Made by a program: the position numbers and the translations under genes. Below, one piece after another: positions 43,549-51,805 of a DNA stretch of 64,000 nt (position 1 is its first letter; every line of letters starts with the position of its first letter). The stretch comes from Streptomyces sp. NBC_00523. Lineage in GTDB: Bacteria; Actinomycetota; Actinomycetes; Streptomycetales; Streptomycetaceae. A model generated the notes under the pieces. It ran no database searches, was not told the DNA's origin, and saw nothing but the letters and a program-made list of their open reading frames with translations. The DNA lies in contig NZ_CP107836.1 of assembly GCF_036346615.1 (NCBI RefSeq), positions 7,175,235 to 7,239,234 of the forward strand, in the 5' to 3' direction.

Positions 43549-44519
43549 TGTTTCATCCCGAGATGGGATGTTCTGTGGTCTTCTTCGGGTCGCGCCAGGA
43601 GATGGTGTTCTCGCCGGTGAGGCGGCGGGTCATGAGACTGGTCATGGCGAGGTGGATCAGGGCTTCTGAGCGGGTGGGCAGGGTTTCGTAGTCGCGGGCC
43701 AGGCGGCGGTTCAGCATGAGCCAGCCGTAGGTCCGCTCCACCGCCCACCGTTTCGGTATCGGGGTGAAGCCCCTGGTCCCGGACTTGCGGGCGGTGATCT
43801 CCATGTCGATGCCGAGGGTCGCGGCGTGCTCGACGAGGTACTGGCGGTAGCCGCCGTCGACCCAGACCTTGCCGATGCTCGGGTGTTCGGCGGCGACCTG
43901 GTCCAGGAGGTGGGTGCCGGCAACGGAGTCCTGCACGCCGGCCGCGGTCACCAGCACGGCGAGGAGGAGTCCGAGCGTGTCGGTGGCAATGCTCCGCTTC
44001 CTGCCGACGATCTCTTTCCCGGCGTCGATGCCCTGGCTCGAGGCCGGCACGCTGGTGGAGGTCTTGACGCTCTGGGCGTCGATCACACACGCGGATGGTT
44101 CACCCTCCCTGCCCTCCTTCTCCCTCAACAGCTGCCGCAGTAAGCCGTTGAGCTGCGCGAACACACCCTCATCGGCCCATTTGGCGAAGTAGCCGTAGAC
44201 CGTGTTCCAATGCGGGAAGTCGTGCGGGAGATAGCGCCACTGGACCCCGGTGCGGTCCACATACAAGATCGCGTCCATGATGTCGCGCAGGTCATGCTCG
44301 GGCGGCCGGCCAAAGTGCAGAGCCGTGCGTCGGCGCTCCAAACGCCACGCGGACAGGACCGGCTCGATCAACTCCCAGCGCGCATCGGACAGGTCACTCG
44401 GATACGGGCGTCGCTTCGGCATGCCTCCGGCGTACCGCCACGAGCCGAATGCGCCCAGGCGCACTGCAGCGGCAGTGGAAGCATGCGACTACGAAGGTCG
44501 GGCACCTTGGGATGAAACA
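43549..44519 (-). mobile_element. IS5-family element, 971 bp
   Basis: Ends TGTTTCATCCCGAGATG (left) and TGTTTCATCCCAAGGTG (right, reversed) enclose a single transposase gene. No clear target duplication is visible. Confidence 0.8.
43553..44422 (-). CDS. IS5-family transposase (DUF4096 type)
   Basis: 289 residues from ATG 44422. The N-terminal DUF4096 domain reads RRPYPSDLSDARWELIEPVL and HDLRDIMDAILYVDRTG. The DDE_Tnp_1 core shows ACVIDAQSVKTS (first Asp), KVWVDGGYRQYLVE (second Asp) and KRWAVERTYGWLMLNRRL (Glu). The frame is intact and runs to the left end, ending inside the terminal repeat, so the element may be active. Confidence 0.9.
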   Translation of the reverse strand: MPKRRPYPSDLSDARWELIEPVLSAWRLERRRTALHFGRPPEHDLRDIMDAILYVDRTGVQWRYLPHDFPHWNTVYGYFAKWADEGVFAQLNGLLRQLLREKEGREGEPSACVIDAQSVKTSTSVPASSQGIDAGKEIVGRKRSIATDTLGLLLAVLVTAAGVQDSVAGTHLLDQVAAEHPSIGKVWVDGGYRQYLVEHAATLGIDMEITARKSGTRGFTPIPKRWAVERTYGWLMLNRRLARDYETLPTRSEALIHLAMTSLMTRRLTGENTISWRDPKKTTEHPISG

Positions 44520-44710
44520 GGATTACGTCGCCTTCCGCCCCACCTGCAACCCCGCGAGCCCCGCAGACACCGACGATTCCCACGGCCTCACCCGCACCAC
44601 CGTCCGGCGCCTCAAGAACCAGCTGATATGCAGGCAAATAGGGTGAAAACGACCTCTCAGCTTGCCGTTTATCGTCCGGCTTCGGTGGATGGGCGGGCAG
44701 TTGCGGACGT

Positions 44711-45028
44711 TCAGATCCAGTTGCCCCAGCCGAACGTGGCGATGTAGGCCCGTCGGACGGCGTCCCAACCACGGCCGCTGCCGATGTGAATCACTGCCAG
44801 CGCAAGAAGGAACCAGGCTGCGAAGGCGCCAGCAACGATCATGGTCCATCGAGGGCCGGAGAAGCTGGCGACCACGATCAAAGCGATGACGGTCACGCCC
44901 AAGCCCAGGTGGGCGGCGGGCAGATCGGATCGCAGTGCCTCGCGCACGGAGTGGCGTTCTTCCTGCATGTCCCGGGTGTGCCGAGAAGCCGAGCCTTCGG
45001 CGCTCTCCCGCTCAGAGCTGTGCTCCAT
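44711..45028 (-). CDS. Small two-helix membrane protein, possible IS passenger
   Basis: 105 residues (or 85 from an internal Met at ~44968). A charged N-terminus (SVREALRSDLPAAHLGLG) is followed by two hydrophobic helices (VTVIALIVVASF and IVAGAFAAWFLLALAVIHI), and it ends YIATFGWGNWI. I recognise no family. It lies 45 bp downstream of the IS701-like transposase, on the same strand and inside the flanking inverted repeats. Confidence 0.6.
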   Translation of the reverse strand: MEHSSERESAEGSASRHTRDMQEERHSVREALRSDLPAAHLGLGVTVIALIVVASFSGPRWTMIVAGAFAAWFLLALAVIHIGSGRGWDAVRRAYIATFGWGNWI

Positions 45029-45073
45029 GAGTAGCCCCCCTGTAGATCCAGCTGCGACCGCAACCAGAGCAGC

Positions 45074-46567
45074 CTATTCCGTGCAGTGACCACGGCCATC
45101 GTCGGTCGTCCGCCGGGGCTTCGTCCCCTTCTTGTGGTGTGCGGGTCGGGTGTAGGACTCGCCGGTGGCGAGGACCCGCCCGACCTCGTAGCGGGTGGCG
45201 GGCCGCCGGTTCTTCGAGCCGGGCGGGCGGCCGGGGCCGGGGCGGGTGGGTTTTGGTGCACCGGCTGGTATGCCGGTCTTCGCGTGCAGGTTCCTGAACC
45301 CGCGGCGGACCCGGGCGGGGGTGAGTCTGTTCGGTTCCGCCGGCCGTTCCCACGGCCGACGCAGATCCCGTGCGAGGGGGCGGGCAAGGCGGAGCTGAGC
45401 ATGCGCGGCCAGGACGATCCAGGTCCAGCGGTCGGCGGCCTGGGAGTCCCGGAGCTTCGGTCGGGTCCAGCCGAGGGTCTGCTTGAGGAGGCGGAACGTG
45501 TGCTCCACGTCGAAGCGGCGCAGAAACGCCTGCCAGCACCGGTCAACGTCGCCAGTGGTGGCACCGGTGCCCGACCACCACAGCCAGACGGGCTTGTTCA
45601 CCCCGCCGCTGGGCAGTTTCTCGACCGTCAGGCGGATGACGGTGCCTTCGATGATCGGCAGCGGCCCCTCGTGGTCGAGCCACGCCGCCCGGCGGGTCAG
45701 CCTGGGATGAAGCCTGTCCCACGCCTGCGCGGTCGCCGTGCCGTACCGGTCGGTGTTGGTCACGGTCACCGCCGACGCCTCGCCCCAGGTCTCGGGTCGG
45801 CCGAAGACGAACTCGCCGCCGTGCTTGGGCGGGCGCCCGCCCTGCGGCGGGCAGATCCATGGCACCGGGACCGGCTTGCGCATCACCCGGTCCGAACGAA
45901 GCCGGCCCAGCACCTCGACCGGCAGGTCCGCGAGGAGGTGGGCGATGCGAGGAGCGTCGTATCCGGCATCCAGCACGACCAGGACGTCCAGGTCACCGTC
46001 CCGCCACTGGGTGGCCGCGACAAGGCGCTCGATGACGTCGCGGACCTGGTCGGCGGTCACCGCGGCCAAGTCGGCGCCGGGCTCCAGCCTGATCGCATCC
46101 AGCAGCGCGGTCCACGAGGTCCGGCCTGTCTCCAGCGCGGCCACGATCGAGTAAGGCCAGCCGGGGACCATCTGGTGCTTGCCCAGGCCCCGGCCGAAGG
46201 TGTGGCAGAAGGAGCGGTCCGAGCAGGTGTCGGCGTCCGGCCTCAGCCACGGGGACACGTCCACCGCCAACACCAGGCGCCCGTCGGCGGCCCGGGGCAA
46301 CGGCACACCAGCCAGGGCCCGCCGCAGCCGGGCGACGTCGATCCGGCCCCGGTTGATTCCGGAGTACAAGGCCCCGTGCCCGCGTCGGTGTTCCGGCGCG
46401 AGCGCCAGGTCCACGAGGGTGCGGACCGGCCCGTCGGTGCACAGCAGAGCATCAGACAAGTCGAACAGGGCATCCGCCCGCGACGTCAGGCATGCGTACA
46501 GCTCCGACCGGAACTCCGACAACTTCGTCAAAGCGTCACGGTGGACGCTGTGCTCGACCAGTCCCAC
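45074..46567 (-). CDS. IS4/IS701-like transposase
   Basis: 497 residues. N-terminal part EHSVHRDALTKLSEFRSELY; DDE-fold core with LVLAVDVSPWLRPDADTCSD (first Asp), LDVLVVLDAGYDAPRIAHLL (second Asp) and the C-terminal Glu helix FDVEHTFRLLKQTLGWTRPK. Type common in Streptomyces (NF041680-like). The tail is Arg/Pro/Gly-rich (RPGPGRPPGSKNRRP). Intact frame. Confidence 0.88.
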   Translation of the reverse strand: MGLVEHSVHRDALTKLSEFRSELYACLTSRADALFDLSDALLCTDGPVRTLVDLALAPEHRRGHGALYSGINRGRIDVARLRRALAGVPLPRAADGRLVLAVDVSPWLRPDADTCSDRSFCHTFGRGLGKHQMVPGWPYSIVAALETGRTSWTALLDAIRLEPGADLAAVTADQVRDVIERLVAATQWRDGDLDVLVVLDAGYDAPRIAHLLADLPVEVLGRLRSDRVMRKPVPVPWICPPQGGRPPKHGGEFVFGRPETWGEASAVTVTNTDRYGTATAQAWDRLHPRLTRRAAWLDHEGPLPIIEGTVIRLTVEKLPSGGVNKPVWLWWSGTGATTGDVDRCWQAFLRRFDVEHTFRLLKQTLGWTRPKLRDSQAADRWTWIVLAAHAQLRLARPLARDLRRPWERPAEPNRLTPARVRRGFRNLHAKTGIPAGAPKPTRPGPGRPPGSKNRRPATRYEVGRVLATGESYTRPAHHKKGTKPRRTTDDGRGHCTE

Positions 46568-46873
46568 GATCCCGGCCTCCGTGCAGAATCAACCCCTGAG
46601 CACAGGATCGGGGCCCGGCCTCTCGCACGTCCGGTGAACTGGGGAAACTCCGAACGAGTTCGAGCCCAGTTCGACGCCGGTGGATAAACGGCAAGCTCAG
46701 TGCCTGTTTCTCAACCTCCGACCTTTGTGATCAAGGAATGGGCGGTGGGTCGCCTGCGGTGAACCGGTACGGTGACAGTGAGTGACGTGTTCTGCGATGT
46801 GGGCAGTGCCCGGTTGACGCTCTCCGTGGTACTCCTCACTCTGGTAAGTGGGGGTCACCAATGGGAGCGGTGT

Positions 46874-48115
46874 GTGGTGGATGGGCAAGGTGATCTTCCC
46901 CGGCTGCTGACGGCAGCGGAGACGGCGGCGCCGGTGGAGGCGGTCGACGTGGTCGCCGAGGACCTTCTGCGGCGTTTCGGCGCCACGCGGGTCTCGTTCC
47001 TCATCGTGGACCTGACCGGGAAAGCGGTGGTGCCGCTGTCCACGGCCTCGCGGGCGAAGGCAGGGGCCGGGCGGCACGCTGCCAAAATCGACCTGTTCGG
47101 CAGCGTCTACGAGCATGTGGTACGCACCCAGCGGCCATACCAGGAGACGACCCACGAGGGCGAGCGGGTGATCTTTCCGGTCACCAACCGCGGCGATGCC
47201 ATCGGGCTGCTGGAACTCCTGCTGCCGGCAGGCCCAGGTCAGGAGGTTCTCGACGCGGCGGGTGAGGCCGCGCACATCCTGGCCTACATCGTGATCGCCA
47301 ACCAGCGTTTCACCGACCTCTACACCTGGGGGAAGCGCAGCAGGCCCCTGAGCCTGGCCGCGGAGATCCAGCACCAGTTGCTGCCCCTCTCGCTCACCTG
47401 TGAGGCGGCGCAGTTCGCGCTGTGCGGAAGTCTGGAGCCCTCCGAAGACATCAGCGGCGACACCTTCGACTACACCCTCGACCGTGACACCCTCCATCTG
47501 TCCTTGACCGACACCATGGGCCACAACCTTCAGGCCGCGCTGTCGGCGACGGTCCTGGTGGGGGCCCTGCGCGGCGCCCGCCGCCAAGGGACCGACCTCA
47601 TGGAACAGGCCCGCCAGGCCGATCAGGCCCTGGCCGACCACAGGCCACACGGTCACGCCACCGGGCAACTGGTGCGCATCGACCTCCACACCGGCCGAGC
47701 CGAGATGGTCAACGCAGGCCACCCCCGGCCGCTGCGCGTGCGCGACGCAGAGGTGGAGGAGATCGCCTTGGAAGCGGACCAGCCCTTCGGACTGCTCATG
47801 CCCATCTCCCACTCTTACCGAGTCCAGCAGCTCGACCTGCGTCCCGGCGACCGGCTGATCATGCTCACCGACGGCATGCTCGAACGCGGCGTGGAGAAGG
47901 TGGACCTGTCCGCACTTGTGAAGGACACCCGCCACCTGCACCCTCGCGAGACCGTGCTGACGCTGAGCACCGCCGTCCTGGACGAGGCCGGCGGCCACCT
48001 GGAAGACGACGCCACAGTGATGTGCCTGGACTGGCACGGCCCCCAGGAGACCAAGCGGCACGTCGGCTCCGGCGCGGACATCCAGCAAGCCTCACCCCGC
48101 CGCACGAAGCGGTAG
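46874..48115 (+). CDS. SpoIIE-family PP2C serine phosphatase with GAF-like sensor
   Basis: 413 residues from GTG 46874 (GGGAG upstream); GTG 46772 would add 34 residues that do not look conserved. The N-terminal ~150 residues resemble a GAF domain (AVDVVAEDLLRRFGATRVSF...VIFPVTNRGDAIGLLEL). The SpoIIE phosphatase follows: LAAEIQHQLLP, then SEDISGDTFDYTLD and LTDTMGHNLQAAL (metal-binding Asp), DRLIMLTDGMLERG and EDDATVMCLDW. Such proteins dephosphorylate anti-sigma-factor antagonists in partner-switching pathways. No anti-sigma kinase is adjacent; the C-terminal ~25 residues are basic and disordered. Confidence 0.9.
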   Translation: MVDGQGDLPRLLTAAETAAPVEAVDVVAEDLLRRFGATRVSFLIVDLTGKAVVPLSTASRAKAGAGRHAAKIDLFGSVYEHVVRTQRPYQETTHEGERVIFPVTNRGDAIGLLELLLPAGPGQEVLDAAGEAAHILAYIVIANQRFTDLYTWGKRSRPLSLAAEIQHQLLPLSLTCEAAQFALCGSLEPSEDISGDTFDYTLDRDTLHLSLTDTMGHNLQAALSATVLVGALRGARRQGTDLMEQARQADQALADHRPHGHATGQLVRIDLHTGRAEMVNAGHPRPLRVRDAEVEEIALEADQPFGLLMPISHSYRVQQLDLRPGDRLIMLTDGMLERGVEKVDLSALVKDTRHLHPRETVLTLSTAVLDEAGGHLEDDATVMCLDWHGPQETKRHVGSGADIQQASPRRTKR

Positions 48116-48271
48116 CGTCACTCACCGTGCGATCCGACCCGGCCGTGTTGAAGATCAAGCCGGCTCGAAGGCGCCACTGACAGGCTTCGGTGGCGGTGGG
48201 AGGATTCGGCCCAGGGCCCGAGGAATTGGGCGGTTTCTGGGTGGCGGTGGTGACCGTCACCGCCGTTCCGA

Positions 48272-48800
48272 TCAGTCCCGTCGCGCTTCGCGAGCGTCCG
48301 GCTGCCCGGTTCTGCGAGAGCTTCTGCGGGTGATTCGCCTGGTCATGAGCGCTGTCGCGGCCCAGGTGATGAGCGATTCCGAGTGCTGGATGAGCCGTTC
48401 GTATTCCCGCGTGTGTCAGCGGGCGTGCATGATCCAGGCGTGTGAGCGTTCGACGACCCAACGTCGGGGCAGAACGACGAACCCGGGGACGTTCTTCGGG
48501 CGGCTGACGGTCTTGATCGGTCAGGTCCAGGTAGGTCTTGGCCCAGGTCACGAGCTGTCCGGCATAGGCGGAGTCGGCCCAGACGATGGTGATCTCGGGG
48601 TGCATCAGCCGCAGCCGGAACAGCACTTCGCTGGCCGCGTTGCGGTCGGTCATGTCGGCCGGGGTGACCATGACGAACAGTGGCAGGCCCTTGGTGTCCA
48701 CGACCAGGTGCCGCTTGCGTCCGTTATCTGGAGCTTGCTCGATGAGGAAGGCCCGGACCTGGGCCGATGCGATGTGGACAGTGTCCTCGGCGCCGCGAAA
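48272..48800 (-). pseudogene. IS5-family transposase remnant
   Basis: The N-terminal third is missing. What remains is VHIASAQVRAFLIEQAPDNG, LPLFVMVTPADMTDRNAAS and IVWADSAYAGQLVTWAKTYL. After a frameshift near 48520 come VPGFVVLPRRWVVERSHAW and RLIQHSESLITWAATALMT to a stop at 48272-48274. Clear DDE_Tnp_1 signatures in two frames: dead. Confidence 0.75.
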
Positions 48801-49232
48801 CGAGAGGCAATTCCGGAGACGGAGAATGTCTCATTCGGTCCGTCGTCCGTCGTGTCGGTCAGCTGGGTGACGACCCAACGGTCACTGCTACTGAGGGGTG
48901 CCGAAGTTGGGCTGCAATGAGCTTCAGCCAACTTGAAGCCGCTGGTCAAAGGGCTGGCGTGACAGCCTTCCGGGGCACTCATGCTGATCGTGGGCAGCTG
49001 TCTGTCGTGTAGATCATCTGCCAGCGATTCACTTCAGGTCCATCAGGACTGGCGAGAGGTGGCCGCCGCTCGCCGACCGACGGGCTTGACCGGAGCTATG
49101 CGGGCGCGACCACAGTTTGCGCATCTTGAATCCCCGCAGCACCAAACAATGACCAGCAGCTTCATGAGGCGCATTGCTCTCTGTTCGCAGAGGAGACCAC
49201 TGCGGACCTGTGGGAACATCGCGTCCCAGAGA
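48801..49232. other. 432-bp gap without a recognisable gene
   Basis: Lower GC than its neighbours; no family match, RNA gene or IS end is visible. It may include flanking debris of the IS5 remnant. Confidence 0.35.
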
Positions 49233-50138
49233 TCAGTGTTGAGCGGCGAACATCGCTTCGATCTCCTTGAGTACGAGGTCGGGCCGGTCCGTCGGCAGCT
49301 CGTGGGAAGTGCCCTTGGCAGTGACGAGCGTCCGGTTCGGCGCCTGCCGGGCGAACGAGGCGGCTGCGTCGCGCCAGCGCTGGGCGTCTTCAGGAGACCC
49401 GGCGAACGGAGTCTTCTCCGAAACCATGACCGTTGCCGGCACCGAAGTCGGCCACGTCACCTTGTGGAATGCCTTGTGCGCTGCGGCGAAGCCCTCTGCT
49501 GTGGAGATCAGCTGGCGGTTCTCCGGCTTCTCGGGGTCCTTCTTCGCCGCATCGACCTCCGGCTGAGTCCCGGCCACGAGACGGGGAATCTCCGCGTCCG
49601 TGAAGAACTGCGGGAGATTGGCGTCGACCAGGACCGCGCCGGAGATTATCTCCGGGTTGTCCTGGGCGAGGTAGTTCGCGATCTCTCCGGCCTGGGAGTG
49701 AGATACCAAGGTCACGTCCTTGGCGATGCCCATTTGCTTGAGTCCCGCCTTGAGGTCGCTGACGGCGCTCTGAACCTTCCACGCGCCGGGCACCACGTCG
49801 CTCTTGCCCAGACCGGCCCGGTCATACGTGATGACGGTGGCACCGGTGGCCGCGTGAAGCTTGGGGACGATGTCCTTCCACTGCGTGGAGTACTCCCCGC
49901 CGCCCGAGTCCAGAACGATGGTGGAACCGTTGCCCTGCGTGACGTAGAAGGCCACACGGTGACCCCCGTTGTCGACCATGTGCAGCTTCATTTCGGCCGC
50001 CTTGGCGGATCCCGGGGAGGCGGACGACGAGGCCGTGGGGCTGGAGGCGGAATCGTTGTCGCTGCAGGCAGTGATGCCACCGGCCCCCAGAGCCAGCAAG
50101 GCGAGGGATGACAGAACACGGGACGTGGAACGGCTCAT
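49233..50138 (-). CDS. Exported alpha/beta-hydrolase lipoprotein
   Basis: 301 residues from ATG 50138 (GTG 50156 possible). Signal peptide with lipobox GGITAC, a Ser/Ala linker, then an alpha/beta-hydrolase fold: strand/oxyanion region GNGSTIVLDSGGGE, ATGATVITYDRAGLGKSD, nucleophile elbow LVSHSQAGEIANYLA (S in SHSQAG), LVDANLPQ, and the closing His in AKGTSHELPTDRPD. Predicted to hydrolyse esters or amides outside the membrane; substrate unknown. Confidence 0.87.
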   Translation of the reverse strand: MSRSTSRVLSSLALLALGAGGITACSDNDSASSPTASSSASPGSAKAAEMKLHMVDNGGHRVAFYVTQGNGSTIVLDSGGGEYSTQWKDIVPKLHAATGATVITYDRAGLGKSDVVPGAWKVQSAVSDLKAGLKQMGIAKDVTLVSHSQAGEIANYLAQDNPEIISGAVLVDANLPQFFTDAEIPRLVAGTQPEVDAAKKDPEKPENRQLISTAEGFAAAHKAFHKVTWPTSVPATVMVSEKTPFAGSPEDAQRWRDAAASFARQAPNRTLVTAKGTSHELPTDRPDLVLKEIEAMFAAQH

Positions 50139-50409
50139 ACGGGGGGTGCGGGACACGAGTGATCCTTCGACGGCTTGAGGCGCTGTGGTACCTGTCCGAT
50201 CATTTCGGGAACCTGGCTGCCCACGGAATCCGGCTGGCACGTCTGTTGGTGGTGCTGGTGGGGCCAGCGACGGTGGTGGGGTTACCCCCTGGTCCTTCGC
50301 CGACCCGTGTCTGCTCACCGATGAAGCCTGCCAGGTGTCCGCTTGGCTGCGCGCGGCCGTACACCGGTTCCTACTTGCTGGGGCCGGATGGCCCTCTGCG
50401 GTCCGGTGC

Positions 50410-50682
50410 ATGGTGGATCCCGAGGTGCTGGAACGGATAACCGTGCGACGCGCAGAGCTGGACGACCTCGAAGCACAGCTGACCGAGCAGCTGGCCGCGG
50501 TGCGATCCGAGCGGGATGAACTCTCCGTAGCCGAAAGAGTCCTTGAGCGGGTGAGTGAAGAGATCGCAGGCGAGCGCGCTTTGGTCTCCCCGGCGCCAGG
50601 CCACGTGGCCGGCCGGACGGTGATGCTCGTCCCGCACCGCCCGTCGCTCCCCCAGAGAAGTCCTGCCCGTCCGGCATCGTGA
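50410..50682 (+). CDS. Coiled-coil helical protein, probably 3'-truncated
   Basis: 90 residues from ATG 50410 (VDPEVLERITVRRAELDDLE). A continuous charged coiled coil (AQLTEQLAAVRSERDELSVA, ERVLERVSEEIAGER) is followed by VAGRTVMLVPHRP. I recall the same start and the AGR-x-V-LLIPHR sequence in Streptomyces proteins that continue further. Here the frame ends in a Pro/Arg-rich tail, so the C-terminus is probably lost. Function unknown. Confidence 0.55.
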   Translation: MVDPEVLERITVRRAELDDLEAQLTEQLAAVRSERDELSVAERVLERVSEEIAGERALVSPAPGHVAGRTVMLVPHRPSLPQRSPARPAS

Positions 50683-50820
50683 CGTCGACCGGGGGCGCAT
50701 CGGCTGGGGACGGAATGGTGCTGCTCACGGCCTACGGTACGGCTACCGCCGACGGCTGAGACGCTCGGGCTTACCATGCACTCGGTGCCCGATGGCCACC
50801 GGAAAGCGAAGGGCGATGGG

Positions 50821-51768
50821 ATGGAACTCGACGAGCTCGGCCTCGTGCCGGACGAAGCGACCGTCTACCGGATGCTCATCGGCCGGACGTCGGTCCGTGC
50901 GGAAGCGATCGGCGACGCGGCTGGCCTGCCGGCCGAAAGGGCGACCGCCACACTGCGCTCCCTGGCGGCCCGGGGCCTCGTCGTCCGCGCCGCCGACGGC
51001 CTCCGGTATTCCGCGGCACCTCCCGCCGTCGCGCTGGGCGCCGAGCTCGCCGCGCACCGCGAGCGGCTGCAACGCGCCGAGGTGACGGTCGCGCGGCTCG
51101 CGGAGACGTACCGCATGGCGACCGCGGACCGTGCCCAGCGCGAACTCGTGGAGATCGTCGAGGGCAGCGAGGCCATCGGCACCCGCTACCGGCAGTTGCA
51201 GCTGTCCGCACGCCGCACCATCGACATCTTCTCGGCGGGCAGGCCCCAGGCAGTCACCCCGGCGGACAGCGAGGAGGTGACGGCCATCGCCCGCGACGTG
51301 CGGGTGCGGGCCGTCATCGACCAGGGATTCCTGCGCGAACCGGGTGCCGCCGAGCACGTCGGGCAGTCCCTGGCCGACGGGGTCCAGGTGCGGACCGTCA
51401 CCGAAGTGCCGTACAAGCTGATCCTCTGCGACGAATCCGTGGCGATGCTGCCGCTGCACGGGCGGGACGCCGACGTCGACCCGGCGGTCGTGCTGCGGGG
51501 CGGGCTCGCCCACATGGCCCGGGAACTGTTCGAGCAGGTGTGGGAGCGCGGCAGCCCCTACCAGGAGGCGGCGGGCGACGGTATCGACCCGGTCGACGTG
51601 CACATTCTGCGGCTGCTGCTCGCCGGGCTCACGGACACGGCCGTGGCCACGCAGGTGGGGCTCTCGGCGCGGACCGTGCAGCGCCGCATCCAGCTGATGA
51701 TGACCCACGCCGGCGCGACCTCGCGGCTCCAGCTGGGCTGGTACGCCGGACAGCACGGGTGGGTGTGA
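50821..51768 (+). CDS. TrmB-like / LuxR-type HTH regulator paired with subtilase
   Basis: 315 residues from ATG 50821 (ELDELGLVPDEATVYRMLIG). N-terminal TrmB-type winged helix (AIGDAAGLPAERATATLRSL), a sensor region with a phospholipase-D-like fold (TIDIFSAGRPQ, VRAVIDQGFLREPG), and a C-terminal LuxR-type HTH (LLLAGLTDTAVATQVGLSAR, TVQRRIQ). Such double-HTH regulators commonly sit next to large secreted S8 proteases in Streptomyces; the convergent subtilase gene starts its stop only 37 bp away. The shared terminator covers the last codons. Confidence 0.87.
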   Translation: MELDELGLVPDEATVYRMLIGRTSVRAEAIGDAAGLPAERATATLRSLAARGLVVRAADGLRYSAAPPAVALGAELAAHRERLQRAEVTVARLAETYRMATADRAQRELVEIVEGSEAIGTRYRQLQLSARRTIDIFSAGRPQAVTPADSEEVTAIARDVRVRAVIDQGFLREPGAAEHVGQSLADGVQVRTVTEVPYKLILCDESVAMLPLHGRDADVDPAVVLRGGLAHMARELFEQVWERGSPYQEAAGDGIDPVDVHILRLLLAGLTDTAVATQVGLSARTVQRRIQLMMTHAGATSRLQLGWYAGQHGWV

Positions 51769-51790
51769 CCCCCTCGGGCCACACCCACCC
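51757..51790. terminator. Bidirectional terminator between regulator and subtilase
   Basis: Perfect 11-bp arms GGGTGGGTGTG / CACACCCACCC with a 12-nt loop. The left arm overlaps the stop codon of the plus-strand regulator, and the hairpin ends 16 bp from the subtilase stop. Confidence 0.8.
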
Positions 51791-51805
51791 TGATCTAGGC
51801 CCTGT

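Larger units (their letters stand above)
44659..46697 (-). mobile_element. IS4/IS701-like element with candidate passenger gene
   Basis: A perfect 15-bp inverted pair AGCTTGCCGTTTATC (44659-44673) and its complement (46683-46697) encloses a 497-residue transposase and, downstream of it, a small membrane-protein gene. The exact outer boundary and target duplication are not clear. If these repeats are the element ends, the small gene is a passenger. Confidence 0.65.
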
